From: Pseudideonella sakaiensis | Lineage (GTDB): Bacteria; Pseudomonadota; Gammaproteobacteria; Burkholderiales; Burkholderiaceae_C | Reading direction: 5' to 3' | Assembly (NCBI RefSeq): GCF_001293525.1 | Contig: NZ_BBYR01000076.1 | Coordinates: forward strand, 1 to 64,000 | Length of the DNA: 64,000 nt | Part shown: piece by piece, positions 52,829 to 60,876 of the stretch | Numbering within the stretch: position 1 is the stretch's first letter | Layout of the letters: each line of letters opens with the position of its first letter | Position numbers and translations under genes: made by a program | The notes under the pieces: generated by a model | Databases searched by the model: none | What the model was told of the DNA's origin: nothing | The model's input: the letters and a program-made list of their open reading frames with translations, nothing else

Positions 52829-54949
52829 TCACCAGGGCAGCCGGTCCGCCGCCAGACGGGCCAGCCAGGCGGTGGCCTCGGCCTCGTCGGCCACCGGCGC
52901 CATCGGCGGCAGCGCGTCGCGCAGGCGGCGCCCGTAGTGCATGCCCGCCAGCCGCGGGTCGCACACCACGAGCAGGCCGCGGTCGCTCTCGCTGCGGATC
53001 AGCCGGCCGGCGCCCTGCTTCAGGCTGACCGCGGCCTCGGCGACGAAGTAGTCTGCGAAGGCATTGCGGCCCTGGGCCTCGAGCCGCCGCACCCGCGCCT
53101 CCACCAGCGGGTCGTTCGGCGGCGGGAAGGGCAGCTTGTCGATCACGACGCACTGCAGCGCATCGCCCGGCACGTCGATGCCCTCCCAGAAGCTCTGCGA
53201 GCCGACCAGCACGGAGCGCGGTTCGGCGAGGAAGCGGTCCAGCAGCTGGCGCTTCGGAACCTCGCCCTGCACCAGCACCTGCAGCGGCTGGCCGAGCGCC
53301 TCCAGCTCGCGCGGCAGCGCCTCGCCGATCGCGCGCAGCGCGCGCAACGTGGTCGTCAGCACGAAGCAGCGGCCGCCGAGCGCCACCGCCAGCCGCGCGC
53401 TCAGTTCCGCCACCGCGGCCGGGTGACGCGACTCGTTCGGCTTCGGGAAGCCGCGCGGCACGTAGAGCCGCGCATGCGCGGCGTAGTCGAAGGGGCTGCC
53501 GACGCGCAGGCAGCGTGCATCGTCCAGGCCCGCCGGCTCGGTGAACCAGCGCAGGCGCTCGTCCTCGCCCAGCGTCGCGGACGTGAAGACCCAGGCGCGT
53601 GGCAGCGCGCGGATCTGCTGCTGCAGCGCCTCGCGGATGTCCAGCGGCGACTCCACCAGCCGCAGCTGGTGCGCCGAGACGTCGATCCAGCGCACCCGCC
53701 CCTCGGCCGGCGGCTCGGCGAAGCCGGCTGCTCGCGCCGCCAGCTGGCGCGCGCGCTCGGCCAGGCGGGTGAAGTCGGGCGAGGCCTCCTCGACATCCTG
53801 CAGCGACGCCGCCACCGGCGCGAGCGCCGCCGCCACCCCGGCCAGCGCGGCCGCGAAGTCGGGCGCTGCCGACCGCTCCTCCCAGCGCAGCTTCACCGTG
53901 CCGCGCAGATCGCGCAGCGATCCCGCGCCGGCCAGGCGGAGCTCGCGCGCGGCGCGCTCCGCGCCGGCCGCGAGCCCCGGCCAGTCCGCCTGGCCGCGCG
54001 CCTGCTGCAGCCCGATGGCCAGCAGGTCGCGCGCGAAGTCGATCACCTGGCCGCTGCCCAGCGTGGCGCCGAGGAAGGCCACGCCGGCCTCGGCCAGCTG
54101 GTGGGCCTCGTCGAAGATGGCCGCGTCGACGCTCGGCAGCAGCTCGGCCACGCCGCTGTCGCGCAGGCTCATGTCGGCGAAGAACAGGTGGTGGTTGACC
54201 ACCACCAGGTCGGCGGCGAGCGCCTCGCGGCGCGCCTTCATCACGTGGCAGCGGCGCCAGGCCGGGCAGTCGGCGCCGAGGCAGTTCTCGCGGGTCGACG
54301 TGACCAGCGGGATCACCGGATTGCGTTCGTCCAGCCCGTCCAGCTCGGCCAGGTCGCCGCTGTCGGTGCCCTGCGCCCAGCGCTCGATGCGGGCCAGGGT
54401 GCGCACCGCCCGGCGGTCGGGCAGGGTCTCGGCGTGCCGCGCCTGCTCCAGCCGGTGCAGGCACAGGTAGCTCGCCCGGCCCTTCAGCAGCGCCAGCCGC
54501 ACCGGCAGTTGCAGCGCCTCGCACAGGCGCGGCAGGTCGCGCAGGAAGAGCTGGTCCTGCAGGCTCTTGGTGGCGGTGCTGACCAGCACCCGGCCGCCGG
54601 CGAGCAGGGCCGGCACCAGGTAGGCGAAGGTCTTGCCGACGCCGGTGCCCGCCTCGGCGACCAGCACGGCGCGGTCCTCGAGGGCCTGCGCCACGGCGGT
54701 GGCCATCTCCAGCTGGGCCTCGCGGGGCTGGTAGCGCGGGTCCGCCGCCGCCAGCGGCCCGGCGGCCCCGAAGGCGGCCAGCACCGCCTCGCGCAGCGTG
54801 CCCGGCGCGGCCGCGGCGCGCGCGGGGCGCGCAGCGCCGGCGGGCGCCGTCGCCCGCGCCGGCTGCGCGTCCGACGCCCCGGCGAGCAGGTCGTCGAGCC
54901 CATCCTCGGGCGGGGAATCGAGCCCGTGCTCGGGCAGCGGAGGGTTCAC
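52829..54949 (-). CDS. DinG/YoaA-type ATP-dependent DNA helicase, GTG start
   Basis: An XPD-like superfamily 2 helicase of 706 residues. The P-loop VAEAGTGVGKTFAYLVPALL is at about 98-117. The four iron-sulfur Cys are in ASYLCLHRLEQ and ENCLGADCPAWRRCHVMK. Motif II is AAIFDEAHQLAEAG, and LVGSQSFWEGIDVPGDALQ is near the C-terminal motifs. Such enzymes unwind 5'-3' and resolve DNA damage or R-loop structures. The first about 50 residues are low-complexity Ala/Pro. The GTG at 54949 overlaps the DUF465 stop (GTGA). Length favours DinG, but intact FeS cysteines occur in both DinG and YoaA, so I leave the symbol empty. Confidence 0.9.
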   Translation of the reverse strand: MNPPLPEHGLDSPPEDGLDDLLAGASDAQPARATAPAGAARPARAAAAPGTLREAVLAAFGAAGPLAAADPRYQPREAQLEMATAVAQALEDRAVLVAEAGTGVGKTFAYLVPALLAGGRVLVSTATKSLQDQLFLRDLPRLCEALQLPVRLALLKGRASYLCLHRLEQARHAETLPDRRAVRTLARIERWAQGTDSGDLAELDGLDERNPVIPLVTSTRENCLGADCPAWRRCHVMKARREALAADLVVVNHHLFFADMSLRDSGVAELLPSVDAAIFDEAHQLAEAGVAFLGATLGSGQVIDFARDLLAIGLQQARGQADWPGLAAGAERAARELRLAGAGSLRDLRGTVKLRWEERSAAPDFAAALAGVAAALAPVAASLQDVEEASPDFTRLAERARQLAARAAGFAEPPAEGRVRWIDVSAHQLRLVESPLDIREALQQQIRALPRAWVFTSATLGEDERLRWFTEPAGLDDARCLRVGSPFDYAAHARLYVPRGFPKPNESRHPAAVAELSARLAVALGGRCFVLTTTLRALRAIGEALPRELEALGQPLQVLVQGEVPKRQLLDRFLAEPRSVLVGSQSFWEGIDVPGDALQCVVIDKLPFPPPNDPLVEARVRRLEAQGRNAFADYFVAEAAVSLKQGAGRLIRSESDRGLLVVCDPRLAGMHYGRRLRDALPPMAPVADEAEATAWLARLAADRLPW

Positions 54950-55149
54950 GCGGGCTCGGGCGGCTCGATCTCGGCCTCGAGCCGGGCGATCCGGTCGCGC
55001 AGCAGCAGGCGCCGCTTCTTCAGCCGGCGCAGCGCCAGCTCGTCGTCCGGGTGGGACACGCCGGCCTGGTCGATCAGCGCGTCGAGGTCCGCATGCTCCA
55101 TCCGCAGTTCGATCAATTGGCGCGTCAGCGAATGAAGGTTGTCGTCCAT
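54946..55149 (-). CDS. DUF465 (YdcH-like) small coiled-coil protein
   Basis: A 67-residue, highly charged, helical protein: MDDNLHSLTRQLIELRMEHA, then HPDDELALRRLKKRRLLLRD. The pattern and size match DUF465/YdcH, a widespread small family without known function. It is translationally coupled to the downstream helicase through a GTGA overlap, suggesting joint expression. The ATG at 55149 lies 136 bp from the divergent PP2C gene, with a consensus TATAAT for this gene in between. Confidence 0.85.
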   Translation of the reverse strand: MDDNLHSLTRQLIELRMEHADLDALIDQAGVSHPDDELALRRLKKRRLLLRDRIARLEAEIEPPEPA

Positions 55150-55270
55150 GCCCGGCCCGGCGGTGGGGAGCGCGCCCGACGCCAGCGCGGCCCGGCCGCG
55201 GCGCCAGGTCCGCGACAGGGGCTGCGCGGCAACACCGGGTGCGCGAGCACGCCGGCAGCGAAGCGCCGGG

Positions 55271-55278
55271 ATTATAGT
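55271..55278. promoter_or_regulatory. Overlapping divergent -10 boxes (DUF465-helicase and PP2C genes)
   Basis: The minus strand reads TATAAT (55276-55271) followed by CCCGG, for the DUF465-helicase pair. The plus strand reads TATAGT (55273-55278), which would start transcription at or just before the PP2C ATG (55286), giving a leaderless message. The two boxes share four bases, so polymerase binding at them should be mutually exclusive. -35 boxes are not convincing on either side. Confidence 0.45.
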
Positions 55279-55285
55279 TTTGGGC

Positions 55286-56053
55286 ATGAGCATCGTGACC
55301 ACCGGCCACCGTCTGTCGGCCGCCACCGGGCTGCATCGCGGCGACCGGGCCTACCAGCAGGACCAGGTGATCGTGCTGGGCCACAGCCGCGTCCCCGGCT
55401 GCGCCATGGCCGTGCTGGCCGATGGCATGGGCGGCAAGAGCGGGGGCCGCAAGGCCGCCGACCAGGTCATCCTGACCGCGCAGCAGCTGTTCGAGCGCTT
55501 CTCGCCCGGCAGCGACGATCCGGTGGAGACCCTGCGCCAGCTGGTGCTCGAGGCCCACCTGATGATCAAGCTGACCGCGATCACCGCCGAGGAGGAGCCG
55601 CACAGCACGGTCGCGGCCTTCATCGTGCTGCCGACGCGCGAGTGCGTGACGGTGCACGCGGGCGATTCCCGCGTCTACCACTTCCGCGGGCCCGACATGG
55701 CCTTCCGCACCTCCGACCATTCCTACGTGCAGCGCCTGATCGACGAGGGCGACCTGACCGAGGACGAGGCCAACACCCACCCGCAGTCCAACCTGCTCAC
55801 CGGCTGCCTCGGCACGCTGCGCGACCCGCCGATCAGCCTGCACCGGCTCGGTCGGCTCGAGGTCGGCGATGCGGTGATGGCCTGCAGCGACGGGCTCTGG
55901 CACTACTTCTCGCCGATCGAGATGGGCTCGATCACGCACGCACTGCCGCCGCGCGAGGCCGGCGAGATGCTGATCGGCAAGGCCCGCGAGCGCGCCCGCG
56001 GCACCGGCGACAACCTCTCGCTGGCGCTGGTGCGCGTCGAGCCGCTGGGCTGA
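55286..56053 (+). CDS. PP2C-family serine/threonine protein phosphatase
   Basis: A 255-residue single-domain, cytoplasmic PPM phosphatase dependent on Mn/Mg. The metal-binding motif VLADGMGGKSGGRKAADQV is at about 41-59. TVHAGDSRVYHFRG and the C-terminal ACSDGLWHYFS and GTGDNLSLALVRVE supply the remaining acidic metal ligands. It has no kinase, FHA or type VI secretion genes alongside, so its substrate cannot be inferred by neighbourhood. ATG at 55286 has no ribosome binding site and sits at the predicted transcription start. It is divergent from the DUF465-helicase pair and convergent with the secreted-protein gene. Confidence 0.9.
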   Translation: MSIVTTGHRLSAATGLHRGDRAYQQDQVIVLGHSRVPGCAMAVLADGMGGKSGGRKAADQVILTAQQLFERFSPGSDDPVETLRQLVLEAHLMIKLTAITAEEEPHSTVAAFIVLPTRECVTVHAGDSRVYHFRGPDMAFRTSDHSYVQRLIDEGDLTEDEANTHPQSNLLTGCLGTLRDPPISLHRLGRLEVGDAVMACSDGLWHYFSPIEMGSITHALPPREAGEMLIGKARERARGTGDNLSLALVRVEPLG

Positions 56054-56836
56054 TCAGCGGCCCGCCGGCGCGCCCGACGCCGCCGGCGGCGGGATCTCCG
56101 GCCGCGGCGGCAACCCGGCGGCCGGCGCGCGCGTCGAGGCCGGACGCGCATCGCGTTCGGCCTCGCGGCGCGCCGACTCCGTGCGCCGCCGATCGGCGGC
56201 GCGCGAGCGCTGCGCCGCCGCTTCGGCATCCGGCACCGGCGCGATCCGGCCCGCGCGTGGTGCCGGTGCCGCGCGCGGACCCCGTGCCGCCCGGTCCGGC
56301 GCGTCGGGTGCCGCCGACGCGGCTGCGGCCGGCGCAGGCGTCGCGGTCCCCGGCACCGTCGGCACGGGCGATCGGCCGTCCGTGGCCGCCGCCGGCAGCC
56401 GCGGACGTGCCGGCGTCCCGACGGGCGCGGCCGCGCGCTCGACCGCCTCGGTCTTCAGGCGGATGGCCTCGAGGCGCTCGGCCGCACGGCGGCGCCGCTC
56501 GGCCGCGTCCAGCACCTCTTCCTCGCGGCGCAGCGCGTCGACGCGCTCGCGCCGGTGGCGCCGCGCGGCGTCGAGGCAGTCGGTCACCGCGAAGCGCGAC
56601 GCACAGGCATGCGCCTGCGCCTGGTATTGCCAGGCCGCGTCCGCACGCCCGGCGGCGATGCGTGCCCGCTCGGCCCGCACGTCCACCGCACCGGGCGCAA
56701 CGGCCGAGGCCGCAACGGCCGCGCCCGGAACCGCCGAGGCCGGTGCCGCGCCGGCGGCCGCCGCAGCCGCCGAGGCCGGCCCCGCCAGCAACGGCCCGCC
56801 CAGCAGCGCTGCGAGGAGAGCGGTGCCGGCACGCAT
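56054..56836 (-). CDS. Uncharacterised secreted protein downstream of zapE
   Basis: A 260-residue protein I do not recognise functionally. A clear signal peptide (about 1-24, LLAALLGGPLLAGPASA) is followed by an Ala-rich stretch. A compact charged helical region has two cysteines in ACASRFAVTDCLDAARRHRR, possibly a periplasmic disulfide. A long Glu/Arg helix follows (DALRREEEVLDAAERRRRAA). The second half is Ala/Pro/Arg low complexity and probably disordered. The ATG at 56836 shares a base with the zapE stop (TGATG), so it is translationally coupled to zapE. Its stop abuts the convergent PP2C stop with no spacer. Confidence 0.8.
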   Translation of the reverse strand: MRAGTALLAALLGGPLLAGPASAAAAAAGAAPASAVPGAAVAASAVAPGAVDVRAERARIAAGRADAAWQYQAQAHACASRFAVTDCLDAARRHRRERVDALRREEEVLDAAERRRRAAERLEAIRLKTEAVERAAAPVGTPARPRLPAAATDGRSPVPTVPGTATPAPAAAASAAPDAPDRAARGPRAAPAPRAGRIAPVPDAEAAAQRSRAADRRRTESARREAERDARPASTRAPAAGLPPRPEIPPPAASGAPAGR

Positions 56837-57933
56837 CAGGTCAGCCCCGTGTCCACGTCGCGCCGCGCCAGCGCGAGGTACTCGGCCGACTGCATCTCGT
56901 GCAGCCGCGACACGGTGCGCGGGAACTCGTGCGCCAGCGGGCCTTCGGTGTACAGCGCCTCGGCCGGCACGGCGGCGGACAGGATCAGCTTGACGCGCCG
57001 GTCGTACATCACGTCGACCAGCCAGGTGAAGCGGCGCGCCTCCGACGCGTAGCGCGGCGGCATCTGCGGCACGCCCGACAGCAGCACGGTGTGGAACTGC
57101 GACGCGATCTCGAGGAAATCGTTCTGCGAGCGCGGCTTCGCGCACAGCTCGGCGAAGTCGAACCAGACCACGCCGCCGGCCTTGCGCCGCGCGCGCAGCT
57201 CGCGGTGCTCGATCAGCAGCCGCGGGTCCTCGTCGCGCGCCTCGGCCAGGCGGTCGAAGGCCGCCGCCAGCGCCGCATCGGCCTCGGGCCCGAGCGGCAC
57301 GTGGTAGGTCTCGACGGTGGCCAGGGTCTGGGCGCGGTAGTCGGTGCCATTGTCGACGTCGATCACCTCGAGGCGCTGCTTCAGCAGCTCGATCGCCGGC
57401 AGGATGCGGTCGCGGTGCAGGCCGTTCGGGTACAGCCCGTCGGGGTGGAAGTTCGAGGTCGTCACGATGCTGACGCGGTGCTCGAACATCGATTCCAGCA
57501 GCCGGTGCAGGATCATCGCATCCGTGACGTCGGCGACGTGGAACTCGTCGAAGCAGATCAGGCGGAAGCGCCGCGAGATGCGCTCGCCGAGCACCTTCAG
57601 CGGGTCGGGCGTGCCGTGCAGGTCGGCCAGCTCCCGGTGCACCTCGCGCATGAACTCGTGGAAGTGCAGCCGCGTCTTGCGCTGCAGCGGCACGGCCTGG
57701 AAGAAGCAGTCCATCAGGAAGCTCTTGCCGCGGCCCACCCCGCCGAACATGTAGACGCCGCGCGGGATCGGCGGGCGCACCAGCAGCTTGGTCAGCGCAT
57801 TGCGCCGGCGGGCCTTGTAGTCGGCCCATTCCTGCTCGCAGCGCGCCAGCGCCTCGATGGCACGCCGCTGCGCGGGGTCGCTCGTGTAGCCCCGCTCGGC
57901 CAGCGCCGCCTCGTAGATCGCGCGGACCGACAC
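56836..57933 (-). CDS. zapE: Cell division protein ZapE (AFG1-like ATPase), GTG start
   Basis: An AAA-type ATPase associated with the Z-ring during late constriction. Eukaryotic AFG1 homologues act in mitochondria. The protein has 365 residues. Walker A is YMFGGVGRGKSFLMDCFF (GGVGRGKS at 64-71). Walker B is RLICFDEFHVADVTDAMIL. IVTTSNFHPDGLYPNGLHRD is the characteristic sensor block. The start is a GTG at 57933, only 4 bp after the lpdA stop. The gene therefore belongs to the suc operon transcript, an arrangement seen in other betaproteobacteria. Confidence 0.94.
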   Translation of the reverse strand: MSVRAIYEAALAERGYTSDPAQRRAIEALARCEQEWADYKARRRNALTKLLVRPPIPRGVYMFGGVGRGKSFLMDCFFQAVPLQRKTRLHFHEFMREVHRELADLHGTPDPLKVLGERISRRFRLICFDEFHVADVTDAMILHRLLESMFEHRVSIVTTSNFHPDGLYPNGLHRDRILPAIELLKQRLEVIDVDNGTDYRAQTLATVETYHVPLGPEADAALAAAFDRLAEARDEDPRLLIEHRELRARRKAGGVVWFDFAELCAKPRSQNDFLEIASQFHTVLLSGVPQMPPRYASEARRFTWLVDVMYDRRVKLILSAAVPAEALYTEGPLAHEFPRTVSRLHEMQSAEYLALARRDVDTGLT

Positions 57934-57937
57934 GCGA

Positions 57938-59368
57938 TCAGAAGTTCAGCGTGCGCTTGTCGACCGCCAGCGCCGCTTCCTTCGTCGCCTCGCTGAGCGA
58001 GGGGTGGGCGTGGCAGATGCGCGCGATGTCCTCGGCCGAGGCCTTGAACTCCATCGCCACCACCGCCTCGGCGATCAGCTCCGAGGCCATCGGGCCGACG
58101 ATGTGCACGCCGAGGATCTCGTCGGTCGTCGCATCGGCGAGGAACTTGACCATGCCGGTGGTGTCGCCGAGCGCGCGCGCACGGCCATTGGCCAGGAAGG
58201 GGAAGCTGCCGGCCTTGTAGGCCCGGCCTTCCTGCTTCAGCTGCTGCTCGGTGCGGCCCACCCACGCGATCTCGGGGCTGGTGTAGATCACCCACGGGAT
58301 GGTGTTGAAGTTCACGTGGCCGTGCTGGCCGGCGATGCGCTCGGCCACCGCGACGCCCTCCTCCTCGGCCTTGTGCGCCAGCATCGGCCCGCGCACCACG
58401 TCGCCGATCGCCCAGACGTTCGGCAGGTTGGTGCGGCAGTCGTCGTCGACGCGGATGGCGCCCCGCTCGTCCAGCGCCAGGCCGACCGCCTCCGGCTGCA
58501 GGCCGGTCGTGTTCGGCACCCGGCCGATCGAGACGATCAGCCGATCGACCGCCAGCACCTGGGCCGCGCCCTTGGCATCGACGTACTCGACCCGCACGCC
58601 GTCGGCGCCGCTCGTCACGCTGCCGATCTTCACGCCGAGCTCGATCTTCAGGCCCTGCTTCGTGAAGGCCTTGTGCGCCTCCTTCGCGATCTGCTCGTCG
58701 ACGGCGCCGAGGAAGGTGGGCAGCGCCTCCAGCACCGTCACGCGGGCGCCCAGGCGGCGCCACACCGAGCCCATCTCCAGCCCGATCACGCCCGAGCCGA
58801 TGACGCCCAGCGTCGCAGGCACGGCCGGGATGCGCAGCGCGCCGTCGTTGCTGAGGATGCGGTCCTCGTCGAAGGCCGCGCCGGGCAGCGCGCGCGGGTT
58901 CGAGCCGGTGGCGACGATCACGTGGCGCGCCGTCAGCGTCTCCTCGGCGGCGCCGCTGACGCGGATCTCGTAGGCCCCGTCCTTCGCGGCGGCGAAGGCG
59001 CCGCGGCCGTGGAAGAAGCTGACCTTGTTCTTCTTGAACAGGTAGAGGATGCCGTCGTTGTTCTGCTTCACGACCGCGTCCTTGCGGCCGAGCATCCGGG
59101 CCACGTCGATCGACAGGTCCTTGAGCCCGATGCCGTGGTCCGCGAAGTGGTGGCCGGCGTGCTCGAAGTGCTCGCTCGACTGCAGCAGCGCCTTGCTCGG
59201 GATGCAGCCGACGTTGGTGCAGGTACCGCCCGGGGCCGGCCCGCCCTTGTCGTTCTTCCACTCGTCGATGCAGGCGGTGTTCAGGCCGAGCTGTGCCGCG
59301 CGGATCGCGGCGATGTAGCCGCCCGGCCCGCCGCCGATCACCACCACGTCGAATTGCTTGCTACTCAT
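57938..59368 (-). CDS. lpdA: Dihydrolipoyl dehydrogenase (E3) of 2-oxoglutarate dehydrogenase
   Basis: FAD/NAD enzyme reoxidising dihydrolipoyl-SucB. The protein has 476 residues. The FAD motif [20 protein letters not shown] is at 8-27. The redox-active disulfide is C50/C55 in [16 protein letters not shown]. The NAD motif is [20 protein letters not shown]. The active-site base is His in [14 protein letters not shown] at the C-terminus. ATG at 59368. It lies third in sucA-sucB-lpdA, 100 bp after sucB. The gap contains a perfect 8-bp hairpin. Confidence 0.96.
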   Translation of the reverse strand: MSSKQFDVVVIGGGPGGYIAAIRAAQLGLNTACIDEWKNDKGGPAPGGTCTNVGCIPSKALLQSSEHFEHAGHHFADHGIGLKDLSIDVARMLGRKDAVVKQNNDGILYLFKKNKVSFFHGRGAFAAAKDGAYEIRVSGAAEETLTARHVIVATGSNPRALPGAAFDEDRILSNDGALRIPAVPATLGVIGSGVIGLEMGSVWRRLGARVTVLEALPTFLGAVDEQIAKEAHKAFTKQGLKIELGVKIGSVTSGADGVRVEYVDAKGAAQVLAVDRLIVSIGRVPNTTGLQPEAVGLALDERGAIRVDDDCRTNLPNVWAIGDVVRGPMLAHKAEEEGVAVAERIAGQHGHVNFNTIPWVIYTSPEIAWVGRTEQQLKQEGRAYKAGSFPFLANGRARALGDTTGMVKFLADATTDEILGVHIVGPMASELIAEAVVAMEFKASAEDIARICHAHPSLSEATKEAALAVDKRTLNF

Positions 59369-59440
59369 GAGTCCATCCAGTCAGATCAGGCGGCCGCGGT
59401 GGCCCGGCAGCGCCGGGCGCCCGCGGCGTTCCCTCGAGGC

Positions 59441-59460
59441 GGAGCGGCACGAGCCGCTCC
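59441..59460. repeat. Perfect hairpin between sucB and lpdA
   Basis: GGAGCGGC, loop ACGA, GCCGCTCC: an 8-bp stem 8 bases after the sucB stop region, without a T-tract. It may be a processing or stability element setting relative E2/E3 levels. Confidence 0.6.
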
Positions 59461-59468
59461 ACGGCGGG

Positions 59469-60752
59469 TCAGATGTCGAACAGCAGGCGCGCCGGGTCTT
59501 CCAGCGCCTCCTTCATCGTGACCAGGCCCAGCACCGCCTCGCGGCCGTCGATGATGCGGTGGTCGTAGCTCATCGCCAGGTAGTTGATGGGACGCACCAC
59601 CACCTGGCCGTTCTCCACCACCGCCCGGTCCTTCGTCGCGTGCACGCCGAGGATCGCGCTCTGCGGCGGGTTGATGATCGGGGTCGACAGCATCGAGCCG
59701 AACACGCCGCCGTTGCTGATCGAGAAGGTGCCGCCGGTGAGCTCTTCCAGGCCGAGCTTGCCGTCCTTGGCCTTCTGGCCGAACTCGGCGATCTTCTTCT
59801 CGATGTCGGCAAAGGACATCTGGTCGACGTTGCGCAGGATCGGCACCACCAGGCCGCGCGGCGAGCCGACGGCGATGCCGATGTCGAAGTAGCCGTGGTA
59901 GACGATGTCGTTGCCGTCCACCGAGGCGTTCAGCACCGGGTACTTCTTCAGCGCCGCGACTGCCGCCTTCACGAAGAAGCTCATGAAGCCGAGCTTGACG
60001 CCGTGCTCCTTCTCGAACTTCTCCTGGAACTTCTTGCGCATCTCCATCACCGGGGCCATGTTGACCTCGTTGAAGGTGGTGAGGATGGCGTTGGTCGCCT
60101 GCGACTGCAGCAGGCGCTCGGCGACGCGCGCGCGCAGGCGGCTCATCGGCACGCGCTGCTCCGGCCGGTCGCCGAGGCTCTGCACGCTCGGCGCGGACAC
60201 GGCCGGCAGCGGCGCGCGGGCGGCCGGGGCCGGTGCGGCCTTGGGGGCCGCGGCGGGGGCGGCAGCCGGCGCCGCCGGCTTCGCACCAGCCTGCACCGCG
60301 GCCAGCACGTCGCCCTTGGTCACGCGCCCGTCGCGGCCGGAGCCGGCGACGTCGGTGGCGGCCAGGCCCTGCTCGGCCAGCAGCTTGGCCGCGGCCGGCA
60401 TCGCGACATCGCCCTTGGTGGCGGCTGCGGCCGGCGCCGCAGCCGGGGCACCCGGCGGCGGGCCGCCGGCGGGCACGGGCTTGATCTCGAGCGGGCTGAC
60501 GGCCTCGGTGCCCTCGGTGTCGATCTTCGCGATCACCTCGTCGGCGACGACGGTGTCGCCGTCCTGCTTGATGATCTGCGCCATCACGCCGGCCACCGGC
60601 GCGGGCACCTCGAGCACCACCTTGTCGGTCTCGATCTCGATCAGGATCTCGTCGATCTGCACCGCCTCGCCGGGCTTCTTCTTCCATTGCAGCAGCGTCG
60701 CTTCGGCGACCGACTCCGACAGCTGCGGGACCTTGACTTCTACGATTGCCAT
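59469..60752 (-). CDS. sucB: Dihydrolipoyllysine succinyltransferase (E2) of 2-oxoglutarate dehydrogenase
   Basis: Core acyltransferase of the 2-oxoglutarate dehydrogenase complex. The protein has 427 residues. A single lipoyl domain carries the lipoylated Lys44 in [15 protein letters not shown]. An Ala/Pro linker leads to the E3-binding domain ([20 protein letters not shown], about 115-135). A second linker leads to the catalytic domain with HxxxDG in [20 protein letters not shown] at 60752. It is 124 bp after sucA; the gap contains an 18-bp perfect palindrome. Confidence 0.97.
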   Translation of the reverse strand: MAIVEVKVPQLSESVAEATLLQWKKKPGEAVQIDEILIEIETDKVVLEVPAPVAGVMAQIIKQDGDTVVADEVIAKIDTEGTEAVSPLEIKPVPAGGPPPGAPAAAPAAAATKGDVAMPAAAKLLAEQGLAATDVAGSGRDGRVTKGDVLAAVQAGAKPAAPAAAPAAAPKAAPAPAARAPLPAVSAPSVQSLGDRPEQRVPMSRLRARVAERLLQSQATNAILTTFNEVNMAPVMEMRKKFQEKFEKEHGVKLGFMSFFVKAAVAALKKYPVLNASVDGNDIVYHGYFDIGIAVGSPRGLVVPILRNVDQMSFADIEKKIAEFGQKAKDGKLGLEELTGGTFSISNGGVFGSMLSTPIINPPQSAILGVHATKDRAVVENGQVVVRPINYLAMSYDHRIIDGREAVLGLVTMKEALEDPARLLFDI

Positions 60753-60793
60753 GACTTGTCTTTCGGGTTGAGCGCCGCCTCGTGCCCCGGGGG

Positions 60794-60811
60794 CCGGCGG
60801 CCGGCCGCCGG
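60794..60811. repeat. 18-bp perfect palindrome in the sucA-sucB gap
   Basis: CCGGCGGCC followed by its exact reverse complement GGCCGCCGG. In RNA it would fold to a short GC hairpin between sucA and sucB. Function is unknown; an mRNA stability or processing role is plausible. Confidence 0.6.
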
Positions 60812-60876
60812 GGGTACCGGACTGCGGACCGGCTCCCCTCGGCGGCTGGGCGACGTGCGCTGCGGCACGCGCGGGA

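Noticed and set aside
55051-57996. A 981-codon plus-strand open frame across the PP2C, secreted-protein and zapE region
   Set aside because: It covers genes in other frames and strands with strong motifs. Its own translation is Arg/Pro/Ala filler.
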